Below are positions 1 through 11,392 of a stretch of DNA of 64,000 nt, piece after piece; position 1 is the stretch's first letter; each line of letters begins with the position of its first letter. The notes under the pieces were generated by a model. It searched no databases. It worked only from the letters and a program-made list of their open reading frames with translations, and had not been told where the DNA came from. The stretch covers positions 1-64,000 of the forward strand of contig DASSPH010000108.1 in the NCBI GenBank assembly GCA_035699745.1, in the 5' to 3' direction. The stretch is from Vicinamibacterales bacterium (GTDB lineage: Bacteria > Acidobacteriota > Vicinamibacteria > Vicinamibacterales > 2-12-FULL-66-21). A program made the translations under genes and the position numbers.

Positions 1-151
1 CGGGCCATCGGGCCATCGGGCCATCGGGCCATCGGGCCATCGGGCCATCGGGTGATCGGGCCATCGGGTGATCGAGGGATCGAGCTCGTCGGACCGCCCG
101 ATCACCGCGATCGCCCGATCACCGCGATCGCCCGATCACCCGATCGCCCGA

Positions 152-160
<9 letters not shown>
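1..160. repeat. 8-bp tandem array with inverted second half
   Basis: Positions 1-49 are six near-perfect copies of GGGCCATC, followed by GGGTGATC and GAGGGATC variants to about 80. From about 105 to 160 the same 8-mers recur in the opposite orientation (CGATCACC, CGATCGCC), so the two halves could pair as a long hairpin. The array continues off the left edge. It overlaps the last codons of clpB. It has no spacer diversity, so it is not CRISPR. Confidence 0.85.
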
Positions 161-2785
<2,625 letters not shown>

Positions 2786-2812
2786 GGTCAGTCGGGCTTG
2801 CTGGTTGAAGTA

Positions 2813-3835
2813 CTAATTACGACTCTCGGTTCGTCGGATCTGTTCCCACGCCTGCCGCTGATCCTTGGAGAGCGCGCGGGGGAGCTGGATGTCGGCGGTC
2901 GCGTAGAGATCTCCCTTCTGATCCGTCCGGCCGACGATCGGCATCCCGTGCCCCTTCAGCCGGAAGATCTGCCCCGGCTGCGTCGTCTCGGGGATCCTGA
3001 GGCGGACGGAGCCGGTGATCGTCGGCACCTGCGCCTCGCCGCCGAGGACGGCCGTGGTCACGGGCAGCGACACCTTGGTGTAGAGGTCATCCCCCTTGCG
3101 CTCGAACACCGGGTGCGGCTTGATGCGGACGCGCAGGAACAGGTCCCCCGACGCGGCGCCGCTCGTACCGGCCTCGCCTTCCCCGGACGCGCGGACGCGC
3201 GATCCGTCCTTGACGCCCGCCGGGATCCGCACGTCGACGCTTCGCGCGCTGCCGCCGAGGGTGATCGAGATGCGGCGCATCGCGCCGTGGTACGCCTCCT
3301 CGAGTGTCAGCTCGGCCTCCGACTCGATGTCGCGCCCCTTCTGCGCCCGCGGCGCGCGCCCGCTGCGGCCGCGCGTCTCGCCGCCGCCTCCGCCGCCGAA
3401 GAACGTGCGGAAGAAGTCCGAGAACGGATCCTCCGTTCCGAACATGTCGCGCATCTCTTCTTCGGTCATGGTGCGCGTGCCGCCGGGGCCGCCCATGTTG
3501 ATCGTCCACGCGCCCCCTTCGCCGCCGCCGCCGCCGCCGAATCCGCCGCCGAACCCGCCGAAGGGGGAGCCGCCGGGGAAGGGCTGGCCCTGCTGCTGCG
3601 CCTGCTCGTACATCCGCCAGTTCGCGCCGAGCTCGTCGTACTTGCGGCGCTTGTCGGGATCGCCGAGCACTTCGTACGCCTCGTTGATCTCCTTGAACTT
3701 CGCTTCGGCCGCCTTGTCGCCCGGGTTGACGTCCGGGTGATGCTTGCGCGCCAGCTTCCGGTATGCCTGTTTGAGCTCCCTGTCGGTCGCCGTCTTCGAC
3801 ACTCCGAGCGTGGCGTAGTAGTCCTTAAACTCCAT
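2813..3835 (-). CDS. DnaJ-class co-chaperone (CbpA-like, no zinc finger)
   Basis: J-domain co-chaperone that stimulates the ATPase of DnaK; cytoplasmic. Residues 1-70 form the J-domain with the HPD motif in KHHPDVNPGD. A Gly/Phe-rich linker follows (about 75-150, with runs of glycine). Two C-terminal beta-sandwich substrate-binding domains finish the protein, with VDVRIPAGVKDGSRVRASG typical of the DnaJ C-terminal fold. The four CxxCxGxG zinc motifs of classical DnaJ are absent, so this is the CbpA/DjlA-independent class B type. A GTG one codon upstream is possible, but the ATG at 3835 is chosen because it starts MEFKDYYATLG. First gene of the pair with clpB. Confidence 0.93.
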   Translation of the reverse strand: MEFKDYYATLGVSKTATDRELKQAYRKLARKHHPDVNPGDKAAEAKFKEINEAYEVLGDPDKRRKYDELGANWRMYEQAQQQGQPFPGGSPFGGFGGGFGGGGGGEGGAWTINMGGPGGTRTMTEEEMRDMFGTEDPFSDFFRTFFGGGGGGETRGRSGRAPRAQKGRDIESEAELTLEEAYHGAMRRISITLGGSARSVDVRIPAGVKDGSRVRASGEGEAGTSGAASGDLFLRVRIKPHPVFERKGDDLYTKVSLPVTTAVLGGEAQVPTITGSVRLRIPETTQPGQIFRLKGHGMPIVGRTDQKGDLYATADIQLPRALSKDQRQAWEQIRRTESRN

Positions 3836-3838
3836 CAC

Positions 3839-3854
3839 TTACTTGATAAAGTAA
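3839..3854. promoter_or_regulatory. palindrome in the dnaJ-like/terC-like divergent gap
   Basis: TTACTT-GATA-AAGTAA is a perfect 6+6 inverted repeat. It occupies half of the 31-bp gap between the divergent starts at 3835 and 3867, so it could be an operator for both directions. It matches neither the CIRCE nor the full HAIR consensus as I know them. Confidence 0.4.
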
Positions 3855-3866
3855 TCCGGTCGCCAC

Positions 3867-4604
3867 ATGGACGTCCAATTCTCCGACTTCCTGACAATCG
3901 GCTTGCTCGTCCTGCTCGAAGGGCTTCTCAGCGCCGACAACGCTCTGGTTCTTGCAATCCTGGTGCTCGGACTGCCGCGCCGGCAGCAGCGCAAAGCGCT
4001 GCGCTACGGCATCCTCGGCGCGTTTGCGTTCCGGATCCTTGCCGTTCTGCTGGCGGTGCACCTGATTCAGATCGCGTGGGTGAAGCTGATCGGCGCGCTC
4101 TATCTTCTGTACTTGTCGGCGGCGCATTTTCTCGCGGCCGGCGGCGCGCAAGCTCGACGGCAGGTCAAGCCGGCCACGCCATGGATGGGCTTGACCGCGT
4201 TCTGGGCGACGGTGGTGAAGGTCGAATTGACCGACATCGTGTTCGCGGTCGACTCGATCCTGGTCGCGGTAGCGATGTCGCCGAAGACGTGGGTGGTGAT
4301 CACCGGCGGCATCCTCGGAATCATCACGATGCGGCTGGTGATCGGCAAGCTGCTGGCGCTGGTGCGGCGCTATCCCGCGCTCGTGGACGGCGCCTTCATC
4401 ATCATCGCGTGGGTCGGCGTGAAACTGCTGCTGGAGTACCTGTCGACCTCGGGAATCATCCATCTCGAGATCAACAAGTGGTTCTCGTTCGCGCTGATCG
4501 TGACGATCTTCCTGATCTCGTACGTCTACGCCCGGCGGCAGGGTCCGGCGGAAACCGACGATCCGGAGGACGAAGCCGCCGAGCTGCTCAACAAGGTGAG
4601 CTGA
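3867..4604 (+). CDS. TerC-family integral membrane protein
   Basis: Polytopic inner-membrane protein of 245 residues with about seven hydrophobic segments. It carries the conserved acidic intramembrane motifs of the TerC family: LLSADNALVLAIL near residue 25 and KVELTDIVFAVDSI near 118. Members are linked to tellurite resistance and to metal (manganese) export or loading of secreted metalloproteins; the substrate here cannot be told from sequence. The last 25 residues are acidic and cytoplasmic. It is transcribed away from the heat-shock pair and ends 13 bp from the convergent gene at 4618. The ATG at 3867 begins directly before the first hydrophobic segment. Confidence 0.9.
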   Translation: MDVQFSDFLTIGLLVLLEGLLSADNALVLAILVLGLPRRQQRKALRYGILGAFAFRILAVLLAVHLIQIAWVKLIGALYLLYLSAAHFLAAGGAQARRQVKPATPWMGLTAFWATVVKVELTDIVFAVDSILVAVAMSPKTWVVITGGILGIITMRLVIGKLLALVRRYPALVDGAFIIIAWVGVKLLLEYLSTSGIIHLEINKWFSFALIVTIFLISYVYARRQGPAETDDPEDEAAELLNKVS

Positions 4605-4617
4605 GTAGCTCGACCGA

Positions 4618-6462
4618 TCAGGACCCCGACAGCTTCAGGTCGAGCGTCTTCGCCGCCCCTTCCTCGAGCGTCACCCGCGTCGCGTTCTTCGCCGCCCGCG
4701 CCAGCCATTCCGGATCCGTCCATTCGCCCGAGGCCACGTACTCGACCGCGATCGCGTGATAGCTGCCGGGCGGCAGGTTGGTGAACCGGAACCGCCCCTC
4801 CTGATCCGGCCGGGCGGACGCCGTCCAGCGGTTCATCGGCAGCACCCACTTCGACGGGTCCTCAGGGAAGATCACCACCGTGTAGTCCTTCAGCGCCTCG
4901 CCGCGCGCGCTGGTGACGGCGCCGCTGATGGTCGTGGAGCGGTTGGTCAGCTCGATCTCGATGCCGCTGACCTCCTCGCCGGGCTTGAACTCCACGCCCT
5001 TGTCCGTCACGTCCTCGCCGTTGTGGACGACGCGCTTCAGGAACCAGCCCTTCGGCAGATTGGCGGCGCGGAAGATGCGTCCGCCGATCAGCCCCTCGAT
5101 TTCGAACGCGCCGGTGTCCTTCACGCTCGACGCGCCGAAGGTCGGCATCGGCATCGCGTCGACGTCGGCGGGCGGCGCGGTCACGCGAATCGCGGTGGCC
5201 CCCTCCGGCTTCATGCCTCCTTCGAACGCGATCGTGCCGATCGCCTTCGCCCCGCGCGATCCCACCACCACCATGCCGCTGATGTCTTCGCCGGCGACCG
5301 TGACGTTGGCCATCGCGAACTCCCGCTCCTGCTGCCCGGGGGCGCCGCCGGCCGGGCCGCGGTCGGCGGTGGAGAACACGAAGCGCATCGCATCGCCGGA
5401 GGCCGCCGTGAAGACGCCGCCGGACGACTGGACCTGCAGCGAGTAGTCTCCGGGAGTCACGCCGCTCAGCGTGAATTGCCCGTCGCTGTTCGTGCGCGCC
5501 GAGGAGCCGGGCAGGATCATGACCGAATCGGTCATCTTCGGCATCAGCATGACCATGGCGTTCGCCATCGGCTTGCCGTCGGACCCCACCGCGCTGCCGG
5601 AGATCTTGGCGAGCCGCACCGGCTGAAGCTGGATGTCGACGCTGGCCAGTTCCTGACCGACCGCGACCGAGACGCGCTGCGCTTCGGCGGGATTCGGCGT
5701 GCCCGGATAGTAGGTCGACGCGTAGCCGGTGTTCTGGTTCGAGCCCTGCGGACCGCCCGGGCCGCCGCCGAGCAGATCGACGACGAGCGCGTTCATGTTG
5801 CGGAGCGACGCGGTGACGTAGTACTCGCCGGGCGGGAGGCCGTAAATGCGGAACTGGCCGAGATCGTTGGTCGTGCCCATGCGGCCCGACGGCGTCAGCC
5901 GGCGCCTGCCGTTCTGGAACTGCAGCCGCATCGCCTGCACTTCGGCGTCCGCCACCGCTTCGCCGAATTCGTCGGCGACGCGTCCGGCGAGCACGCTGCC
6001 GCGCGGCAACGAGATGTCAGCCCGGTCCATCGCCTGCCCCTCGGCGAGGTCGATCGACTTGCCCTGCTCGAACGGCCGCGTCTGTCCGTACTGCATCGTC
6101 ACGTAGCCGGCTTTGGCGACGGTGACGGTGAAGCGGCCGGCGGGGAGGTCGCGGAACTCGAAGCGGCCCTGCGCGTCGGTCATCGCGGTTTTGGTCCCGA
6201 TGTCGGGGCCGCTGATCCGGACCTGCGCCCTGCGGACCGCGGTGCCCGTATCGGCCGCCGCGACGCGTCCGCGAAGCCGTGAGGTGCCGGTCTTCGCCTG
6301 CCGCCCCGGCGGCAGGATCTGGAACGGTCCCGTGTCGCCGCCGGCGCCGGTGATCTGAATCTGCTGACGGATTTCCTGCGCCGCGGCGGGGGAGGGGACT
6401 GCGGCCGCCGCCGCGAGCGCCCACACGACGGAGAGAGCGGTGGTTCGGAGCATACGTGGCAT
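4618..6462 (-). CDS. secreted carboxypeptidase-regulatory-like repeat protein (paralogue A)
   Basis: Predicted exported protein of about 614 residues with a signal peptide (MPRMLRTTAL... to AAAQE). It is built of immunoglobulin-like carboxypeptidase regulatory domains: one near residues 45-130 (GRVAAADTGTAVRRAQVRISG, ending in MQYGQTRPFEQGK), others around 140-220, 280-350 and 490-590. The repeated FxxxxLPPGxYY pattern is characteristic. No peptidase catalytic domain is present, so the role is probably binding or surface architecture. It is the second gene after a close paralogue at 6507-8327, 44 bp apart. The reading frame extends upstream to 6612, but the start at 6462 puts the signal peptide at the N-terminus. 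Confidence 0.85.
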   Translation of the reverse strand: MPRMLRTTALSVVWALAAAAAVPSPAAAQEIRQQIQITGAGGDTGPFQILPPGRQAKTGTSRLRGRVAAADTGTAVRRAQVRISGPDIGTKTAMTDAQGRFEFRDLPAGRFTVTVAKAGYVTMQYGQTRPFEQGKSIDLAEGQAMDRADISLPRGSVLAGRVADEFGEAVADAEVQAMRLQFQNGRRRLTPSGRMGTTNDLGQFRIYGLPPGEYYVTASLRNMNALVVDLLGGGPGGPQGSNQNTGYASTYYPGTPNPAEAQRVSVAVGQELASVDIQLQPVRLAKISGSAVGSDGKPMANAMVMLMPKMTDSVMILPGSSARTNSDGQFTLSGVTPGDYSLQVQSSGGVFTAASGDAMRFVFSTADRGPAGGAPGQQEREFAMANVTVAGEDISGMVVVGSRGAKAIGTIAFEGGMKPEGATAIRVTAPPADVDAMPMPTFGASSVKDTGAFEIEGLIGGRIFRAANLPKGWFLKRVVHNGEDVTDKGVEFKPGEEVSGIEIELTNRSTTISGAVTSARGEALKDYTVVIFPEDPSKWVLPMNRWTASARPDQEGRFRFTNLPPGSYHAIAVEYVASGEWTDPEWLARAAKNATRVTLEEGAAKTLDLKLSGS

Positions 6463-6506
6463 TTTGGACGAGTTTGCCCCGGAACCGGTTGATCGCGTGT
6501 GACTTT

Positions 6507-8327
6507 TTACGATTTTAACAACTTCAGATCGATCGTCGCCGACGCCCCCTCGTCCAGCGTCACCCTGGTGGCGTTCCTGGCGGCGCGTGCCAGCCACTCG
6601 GGATCGTTCCATTCACCCTGCGCGACGTACTCGACCGCCACGGCGAGGTACTTGCCCGCGGGCAGCGAGCGCAGCTCGAACCTGCCGTCCTGATCCGGAC
6701 GCGCCGACGCGATCCAGCGGTTCGACGGCAGCGTCCACTTGGCCTGGTCTTCGGGGAACGCGACCACCGTGTACTCCTTCACCGGATCGCCGCTCTCGGA
6801 GGTCACGCGGCCGGTGAGCCGCTGCGTCCGCTGCGTCATCGTGATCTCGAAGCCGTCCACTTCCTCGCCCGGCTTGAAGTCGTGCCCCCTGTCGGTGATG
6901 TCTTCCCCGTCGTGCGTGACGCGCTTCAGGAACCAGCCCTTCGGCGGATTCATGAACTGGAACAGCCGTCCGCCCGCGAGCCCGTCGATCTCGAACGTGC
7001 CGTTCTCTTTGACGCTCGCCATCCCGAAGGCCGACGCGCCCGCCCCCATGTTGTCGGCATCGCTCGGGACCGCGATCAGGCGCAGTGAAGTGATCGGTTC
7101 GGCCGGCTTCTGATCCCCTTCGAAGACGACCCTGCCGGTCGCCCGCGCGCCGCGCGTCCCGGTCACGACCAGGCCGGAGATATCCTCGCCGGCGACGGTG
7201 ACGCTGGCGACGGCGAACTCGCGCTCCATCGGCTTGGACGCGGGCGGCGGATCCTTCGCGTCGCCGCCGCCCATCATCGACATCACCTGCGTGGCCGCGT
7301 TCATCAGCGCGACGAGCGACTGCACCTGCAGCGTGTAGTCGCCGGGGGCGACGTTGCTGATCGTGAAGTTGCCGTCCTTGTCGGTGCGCGACGTGCCGCC
7401 CGGGATCATCGCGACCGCATCCTTCATCGCCGGGATCAGCATCACCATGGCGTTGCTCATCGGCTTGCCGTCCGAGCTCGCCGCCGTGCCGGTGATCTTC
7501 GCCAGCCGGACCGGCTGCATCTGCAGGTCCAGCTGCATCTCCTGCCCGACGACGAGCGACAGCCGCTGGGCTTCGGCGGGATTCGTCGTGCCCGGGTAGT
7601 ACGTGGCGGCATAGCCGGAGTTGCTGTTCGAGCCGGTGGGCCCGCCGGCGGCGCCGCCGCCGATCAGGTCCATCACCATCGAGTCCAGCGTCCGCACCGT
7701 CGCCGTGAGGTAGTAGTCGCCGGGCGGCAGGCCGAAGACGCGGAAGTAGCCGAGATCGTTCGTCGTCGACGCGCGTCCCGACGGCACCAGCCGCCGCCTG
7801 CCGGAGGCGTACTGCAGGCGCATCGCGTTGACGCTCGCGTCCGCCACCGGCTCGCCGAACTCGTCGAGGATGCGGCCGGACACGGCGCTGCCGCGGGGCA
7901 GCGACACGTCCGCTTTCTCCATCACCTGTGCGTCCGCCAGCTCGATCTGCTTGCCCGACTCGAACGGCCGGCTCTGGCCGTACTGCATGGTGACGAACCC
8001 GGACTTCGACACGCTCAGGTTGAAGCGGCCGGCGGGGAGGTCGCGGAACTCGTAGCGCCCCTGCGCATCGGTGAAGGCCGTCTTGCTCCCGATGTCCTGG
8101 CCGCTGATCCGCACCTGCGCGCGGCGGACGATCGCGCCGGTGTCCGCGGCGGTGATCCGGCCGCGGAGCCGTCCGGTGCCGGTCTTCGGGACCCGCCCCG
8201 GCGGCAGGATCATGGGGAACTCGGCCTGCCCGCCGCCCGGACCGACGCCGACCAGCTGTCGCGCGTCCGCGGTGGACGGGGTGAAGAGGAGCGCAACGGC
8301 GAAGAAGAGGACGGCAACTCTACGCAT
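6507..8327 (-). CDS. secreted carboxypeptidase-regulatory-like repeat protein (paralogue B)
   Basis: Exported protein of 606 residues with signal peptide MRRVAVLFFAVALLF...ADA and a purine-rich Shine-Dalgarno (AAGGAAGGG) just before the ATG at 8327. It aligns end to end with the next gene: both contain ADTGxxVRRAQVRISGxDIG, MQYGQxRPFExGK, YAxTYYPGTxNPAEAQR and GWFLKRVxHxGEDxTD. They are therefore a tandem duplication. Repeated carboxypeptidase regulatory (prealbumin-like) domains make up the whole chain and no enzyme domain is visible. Such proteins are strongly expanded in acidobacteria; their ligand is unknown. Confidence 0.88.
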   Translation of the reverse strand: MRRVAVLFFAVALLFTPSTADARQLVGVGPGGGQAEFPMILPPGRVPKTGTGRLRGRITAADTGAIVRRAQVRISGQDIGSKTAFTDAQGRYEFRDLPAGRFNLSVSKSGFVTMQYGQSRPFESGKQIELADAQVMEKADVSLPRGSAVSGRILDEFGEPVADASVNAMRLQYASGRRRLVPSGRASTTNDLGYFRVFGLPPGDYYLTATVRTLDSMVMDLIGGGAAGGPTGSNSNSGYAATYYPGTTNPAEAQRLSLVVGQEMQLDLQMQPVRLAKITGTAASSDGKPMSNAMVMLIPAMKDAVAMIPGGTSRTDKDGNFTISNVAPGDYTLQVQSLVALMNAATQVMSMMGGGDAKDPPPASKPMEREFAVASVTVAGEDISGLVVTGTRGARATGRVVFEGDQKPAEPITSLRLIAVPSDADNMGAGASAFGMASVKENGTFEIDGLAGGRLFQFMNPPKGWFLKRVTHDGEDITDRGHDFKPGEEVDGFEITMTQRTQRLTGRVTSESGDPVKEYTVVAFPEDQAKWTLPSNRWIASARPDQDGRFELRSLPAGKYLAVAVEYVAQGEWNDPEWLARAARNATRVTLDEGASATIDLKLLKS

Positions 8328-8356
8328 GACCCTTCCTTTTCAGATCTCCACGGCAG

Positions 8357-9337
8357 CTACACCGCTGCAGCCAACGCCAGGGGACGTCCGCCCCGATACC
8401 GCCCGTATGTCCCGGCGACGGCATCGGCGAGCGCCTCGATGAAGGCGGGGTGCACGTTCACCGCCTCGGCGCGCGCCATCGCGATCCCGGTCTCGCGGCA
8501 CACTGCCGCGGCCTCGACGTCGAGGTCGTAGAGCACTTCCACGTGGTCGCAGAGGAAGCCGACGGGGCACAGGACCGCGGCGTCCAGGCCGGCCGCCCGC
8601 TCCCGGCGCAAATAGTCGCATATATCGGGCTCGAGCCACGGATCTTCGGGGCGGCCGCTTCGGCTCTGGTACACGAGCGTCCAGTCGGCGCGGCCGGCGG
8701 CCTGGGCAATCAGCCTGGCGGACGCCTGCAGCTGCGCTTCGTAGGGATAGCGGCGGGCCATCGGCGTCGGGATGCTGTGGGCGGTGAAGATCAGGCGCGC
8801 GCGGTCGCGAACGCCGGGGGAGAGCGCTTCGTACGCGCGCCGCACGTGGTCCGCATGGGCGGCGATGAACCCTGGATGCTCGTGCCAGTCGCCCACGTAG
8901 ACGATCTCGGGCGCGGGCGCCCCCGCCTGCCGCACCACGGCGCGGGCGTCGCGCACGTTCTCGCGATACTGCAGGCAGCCCGAATAGCTTCGCTGCGCCG
9001 CCGCGAGGATGCCGATGGCGCGCCTGACGCCTCGCGCCGACATCTCCGTCAGCGTGTCGGCGAGGAACGGATGCCAGTTCCGCATCCCGACGTGCACGGG
9101 GAGCGGCAGCCCGCGCGCCGCCAGCGTCGACTCCAGGGCGCGCGCCTGTTTCATCGTCAGGTCGGTCAGCGGCGACACGCCGCCGAACCGCTCGTAGTGG
9201 TGGGCGACTTCTTCCACCCGTTCGGGGCTGACGCGGCGTCCGCGCAGCACGTTGGCCAGGAACGGGCGGACGTCGTCCGGCCCTTGCGGTCCTCCGAACG
9301 CGACGAACAGAACCGCATCGAACGGCGCCATGGCCAT
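8357..9337 (-). CDS. hemH: ferrochelatase HemH
   Basis: Inserts iron into a porphyrin at the end of haem synthesis; cytoplasmic or membrane-associated. The protein is about 326 residues, normal for the bacterial family. Visible signatures are VLFVAFGGPQGPDDVRPFL at the N-terminus, QRSYSGCLQYRENV, the catalytic-histidine motif LIFTAHSIPTPMA, and CPVGFLCDHVEVLYDLD with the conserved His and Glu. No further haem gene is adjacent. Start choice is uncertain: ATG codons at 9337 and 9331 are both good, while one at 9370 would overlap the divergent transporter and adds a non-homologous tail. The 23-bp gap to that transporter must hold both promoters. Confidence 0.92.
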   Translation of the reverse strand: MAMAPFDAVLFVAFGGPQGPDDVRPFLANVLRGRRVSPERVEEVAHHYERFGGVSPLTDLTMKQARALESTLAARGLPLPVHVGMRNWHPFLADTLTEMSARGVRRAIGILAAAQRSYSGCLQYRENVRDARAVVRQAGAPAPEIVYVGDWHEHPGFIAAHADHVRRAYEALSPGVRDRARLIFTAHSIPTPMARRYPYEAQLQASARLIAQAAGRADWTLVYQSRSGRPEDPWLEPDICDYLRRERAAGLDAAVLCPVGFLCDHVEVLYDLDVEAAAVCRETGIAMARAEAVNVHPAFIEALADAVAGTYGRYRGGRPLALAAAV

Positions 9338-9360
9338 GATTATGGTCCAATGGACGGATC

Positions 9361-10659
9361 GTGCAGGCACCGTACGGCCAGGATCCCTCCGGCAATCCGC
9401 TCGATCGCTACGGTCTCTCCAGGCCGGTCTGGCTCCTCGGGTGGGTGAGTTTCTTCACCGACATGGCCACGGAGATGATCTACCCGCTGCTGCCGTTGTT
9501 CCTGACGCGGACGCTGGGCGGCACGGCGATGTCGCTCGGCGTGATCGAAGGCGTCGCCGAGGCGGCGAACAGCGCGCTGAAGATCTTCTCGGGATGGCTG
9601 ACGGATCGATCCGGGCAGCCGAAGACGCTGGTGCTTGCCGGCTACGGACTGTCGTCGGCGGTGCGGCCGCTGATCGGTCTGGTGACGTCGTGGCCGCAGG
9701 TGCTCGCGCTGCGCTTCACCGATCGGCTCGGCAAGGGGATCCGCTCCTCGCCGCGCGATGCCATGCTCGCGCGGTTCGCGCCGCCTGGGACGCGGGGGCG
9801 GGTCTATGGCTTCCATCGCGCGATGGATCACGCCGGCGCGGTGGCGGGCCCGCTGATCGCGACGGCGTATCTGTATTTCTATCCGGACGCGTACCGTTCG
9901 CTGTTCGCGTGGACGCTGGTGCCGGGGATCGTGGTGATCCTGCTGATCCTGCGCCTGCCCGCCCCGCCGAAAACGGGGACTGTCACCGTTTCCGCAGAAA
10001 AAGCCCCGCCAAAAATGCGGGATCCGCAGTTTTCCCAAGAAAATCGCTCCGCCGCGCGGGGAAAAGGGGACAGTCCCCGTTTTTGGCGCGGCGGACTGCC
10101 TCGGCGCTTCTACCTCGCGATGGCGATCATCACGGTCTTCGCCCTCGGCAATGCGAGCGACGCCTTCATCCTGCTGCGGCTCACCGATCTCGGGATCGCG
10201 CCGGTCTGGATCCCGCTGCTCTGGTCCGCGCTCCACGTCGTCAAGATGAGCGCCTCCGTGATCGGCGGCACGCTGTCCGACCGGTTCGGCCGCCGCGCGC
10301 TGATCATCGGCGGCTATCTCTGGTACGCCGCCATCTACGCCGCGTTCGCGTGGACCACCTCCGTGCCGATCGTGATCGCCATCTTCCTCGCCTACGGCAT
10401 CTACTTCGGCTTCACCGAAGGCGTCGAGAAGGCCTGGGTCGCCGACATGGCGCCCGCCTCCGCGCGCGGCATCGCCTTCGGGATCTACAACGGCGCGCTC
10501 GGCGCCGGCGGCCTCGCCGCGAGCCTGATCTTCGGCGCCATCTGGACGCGCGTCTCGCCCGCCGCCGCGTTTCTCACCGGCGCCAGCCTCGCCCTCGCCG
10601 CGAGCGTGCTGTTATACTTGGCGTTTTCACATGCCCAGGATCCTGGTCACCAACGATGA
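9361..10659 (+). CDS. MFS transporter with an in-frame palindromic insertion
   Basis: Twelve-helix major facilitator (432 residues) of the inner membrane. The N-terminal half shows FTDMATEMIYPLLPLFLT and the A-motif-like GWLTDRSGQPKTL; the C-terminal half repeats the A-motif as GGTLSDRFGRRAL. The substrate is unknown. The central cytoplasmic loop (about residues 202-243) is expanded by a Pro/Lys/Arg-rich stretch encoded by a palindromic repeat element (9966-10087). Without it the length would be about 390, typical of the family. The insertion keeps frame and sits where MFS proteins tolerate it, so the gene may still work. Start is GTG at 9361. The 3' end overlaps surE by 29 bp. Confidence 0.88.
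   Translation: MQAPYGQDPSGNPLDRYGLSRPVWLLGWVSFFTDMATEMIYPLLPLFLTRTLGGTAMSLGVIEGVAEAANSALKIFSGWLTDRSGQPKTLVLAGYGLSSAVRPLIGLVTSWPQVLALRFTDRLGKGIRSSPRDAMLARFAPPGTRGRVYGFHRAMDHAGAVAGPLIATAYLYFYPDAYRSLFAWTLVPGIVVILLILRLPAPPKTGTVTVSAEKAPPKMRDPQFSQENRSAARGKGDSPRFWRGGLPRRFYLAMAIITVFALGNASDAFILLRLTDLGIAPVWIPLLWSALHVVKMSASVIGGTLSDRFGRRALIIGGYLWYAAIYAAFAWTTSVPIVIAIFLAYGIYFGFTEGVEKAWVADMAPASARGIAFGIYNGALGAGGLAASLIFGAIWTRVSPAAAFLTGASLALAASVLLYLAFSHAQDPGHQR
9966..10087. repeat. REP/BIME-like element inside the MFS gene
   Basis: The 19-bp arms at 9966-9984 and 10069-10087 are inverted repeats with one mismatch (core GACAGTCCCCGTTTT). They enclose about 84 bp with a further imperfect palindrome around TGCGGGATCCGCA (10015-10027). 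The length is compatible with an in-frame insertion of about 40 codons. The ends resemble GGGGACAGTCCCC-type palindromes that I associate with REP sequences mobilised by Y1/RAYT transposases; no such transposase is in the window. Confidence 0.75.
10613..10618 (+). promoter_or_regulatory. candidate -10 of surE (TATACT)
   Basis: TATACT lies 12 bases before the surE ATG, inside the end of the MFS gene. Transcription from it would start within a few bases of the ATG, giving an almost leaderless mRNA. No clear -35 is seen. Confidence 0.45.
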
Positions 10660-11392
10660 CGGCGTCCATTCGGACGGGCTCCACGTGCTCGCGGACGCGC
10701 TGCGCCCGCTCGGCGACGTCACCGTGGTCGCGCCGCACATCGAAGCGAGCGCCATCGGCCACGCGCTGACGCTCCGCCGCCCCCTGCGCCTCGAGCAGCT
10801 GCGCGCCGGCGTCTACGAAGTGGACGGCACGCCCACCGACTGCGTCAACATCGCCTTCACCAAGCTCTTCGACGCGCCGCCGGACGTCGTCGTCTCCGGC
10901 ATCAACAAGGGACTCAACATCGGCGACGACGTGACGTATTCGGGGACGGTGTCGGGCGCGATGGAGGCCTCGCTGCTGGGCGTGCCCGGAATCGCGGTGT
11001 CGCTGGCGCGCACGCAGGGGAGTTACGACTTCGGTCCCGCAGCGGCCGCGGCGGCGACGATCGCCTCGCTGGTCCTCCGCGTCGGTCTCGCGCCGCGCAC
11101 CTTCCTGAGCATCAACGTCCCCACGGGCACGCCGAAAGGCTTCCGCCTGACGGTCCAGGGCAAGCGCAACCACGTCACGATCGTGGACGAGCGCTGCGAT
11201 CCGCGCGGACGGCCGTATTACTGGATCGAGGAAGGGCAGAACGACTGGGAGCCGCACGATCGGTCGGACTTCCAGGCGGTGCACGACGGCTACATCTCGG
11301 TCACCCCGCTGCAGCCCGACCTCACGGACTACACCGCGCTCGAACGTCTCGAAACGCTCGAGATCGACTCCACGCCGCTGCGCACCGCCTAG
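10631..11392 (+). CDS. surE: 5'/3'-nucleotidase SurE
   Basis: Divalent-metal-dependent phosphatase that removes phosphate from nucleoside 5'- and 3'-monophosphates; cytoplasmic survival protein. The 253 residues match the family. The metal-binding N-terminus reads MPRILVTNDDGVHSDG (Asp8, Asp9). Further family blocks are APHIEASAIGHALTL (normally APxxxxSGxGxxxT), YEVDGTPTDCVNIA and VSGINKGLNIGDDVTYSGTVSGAMEA. It overlaps the transporter upstream by 29 bp and the convergent gene downstream by 4 bp (TAG shared on both strands). No pcm, nlpD or rpoS neighbour is present, unlike in enterobacteria. Confidence 0.96.
   Translation: MPRILVTNDDGVHSDGLHVLADALRPLGDVTVVAPHIEASAIGHALTLRRPLRLEQLRAGVYEVDGTPTDCVNIAFTKLFDAPPDVVVSGINKGLNIGDDVTYSGTVSGAMEASLLGVPGIAVSLARTQGSYDFGPAAAAAATIASLVLRVGLAPRTFLSINVPTGTPKGFRLTVQGKRNHVTIVDERCDPRGRPYYWIEEGQNDWEPHDRSDFQAVHDGYISVTPLQPDLTDYTALERLETLEIDSTPLRTA

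Noticed and set aside
3839-3854. CIRCE or HAIR heat-shock operator
   Set aside because: The palindrome has 6-bp arms with a 4-bp spacer and does not match either consensus; only a CTTGA half-like string is present.
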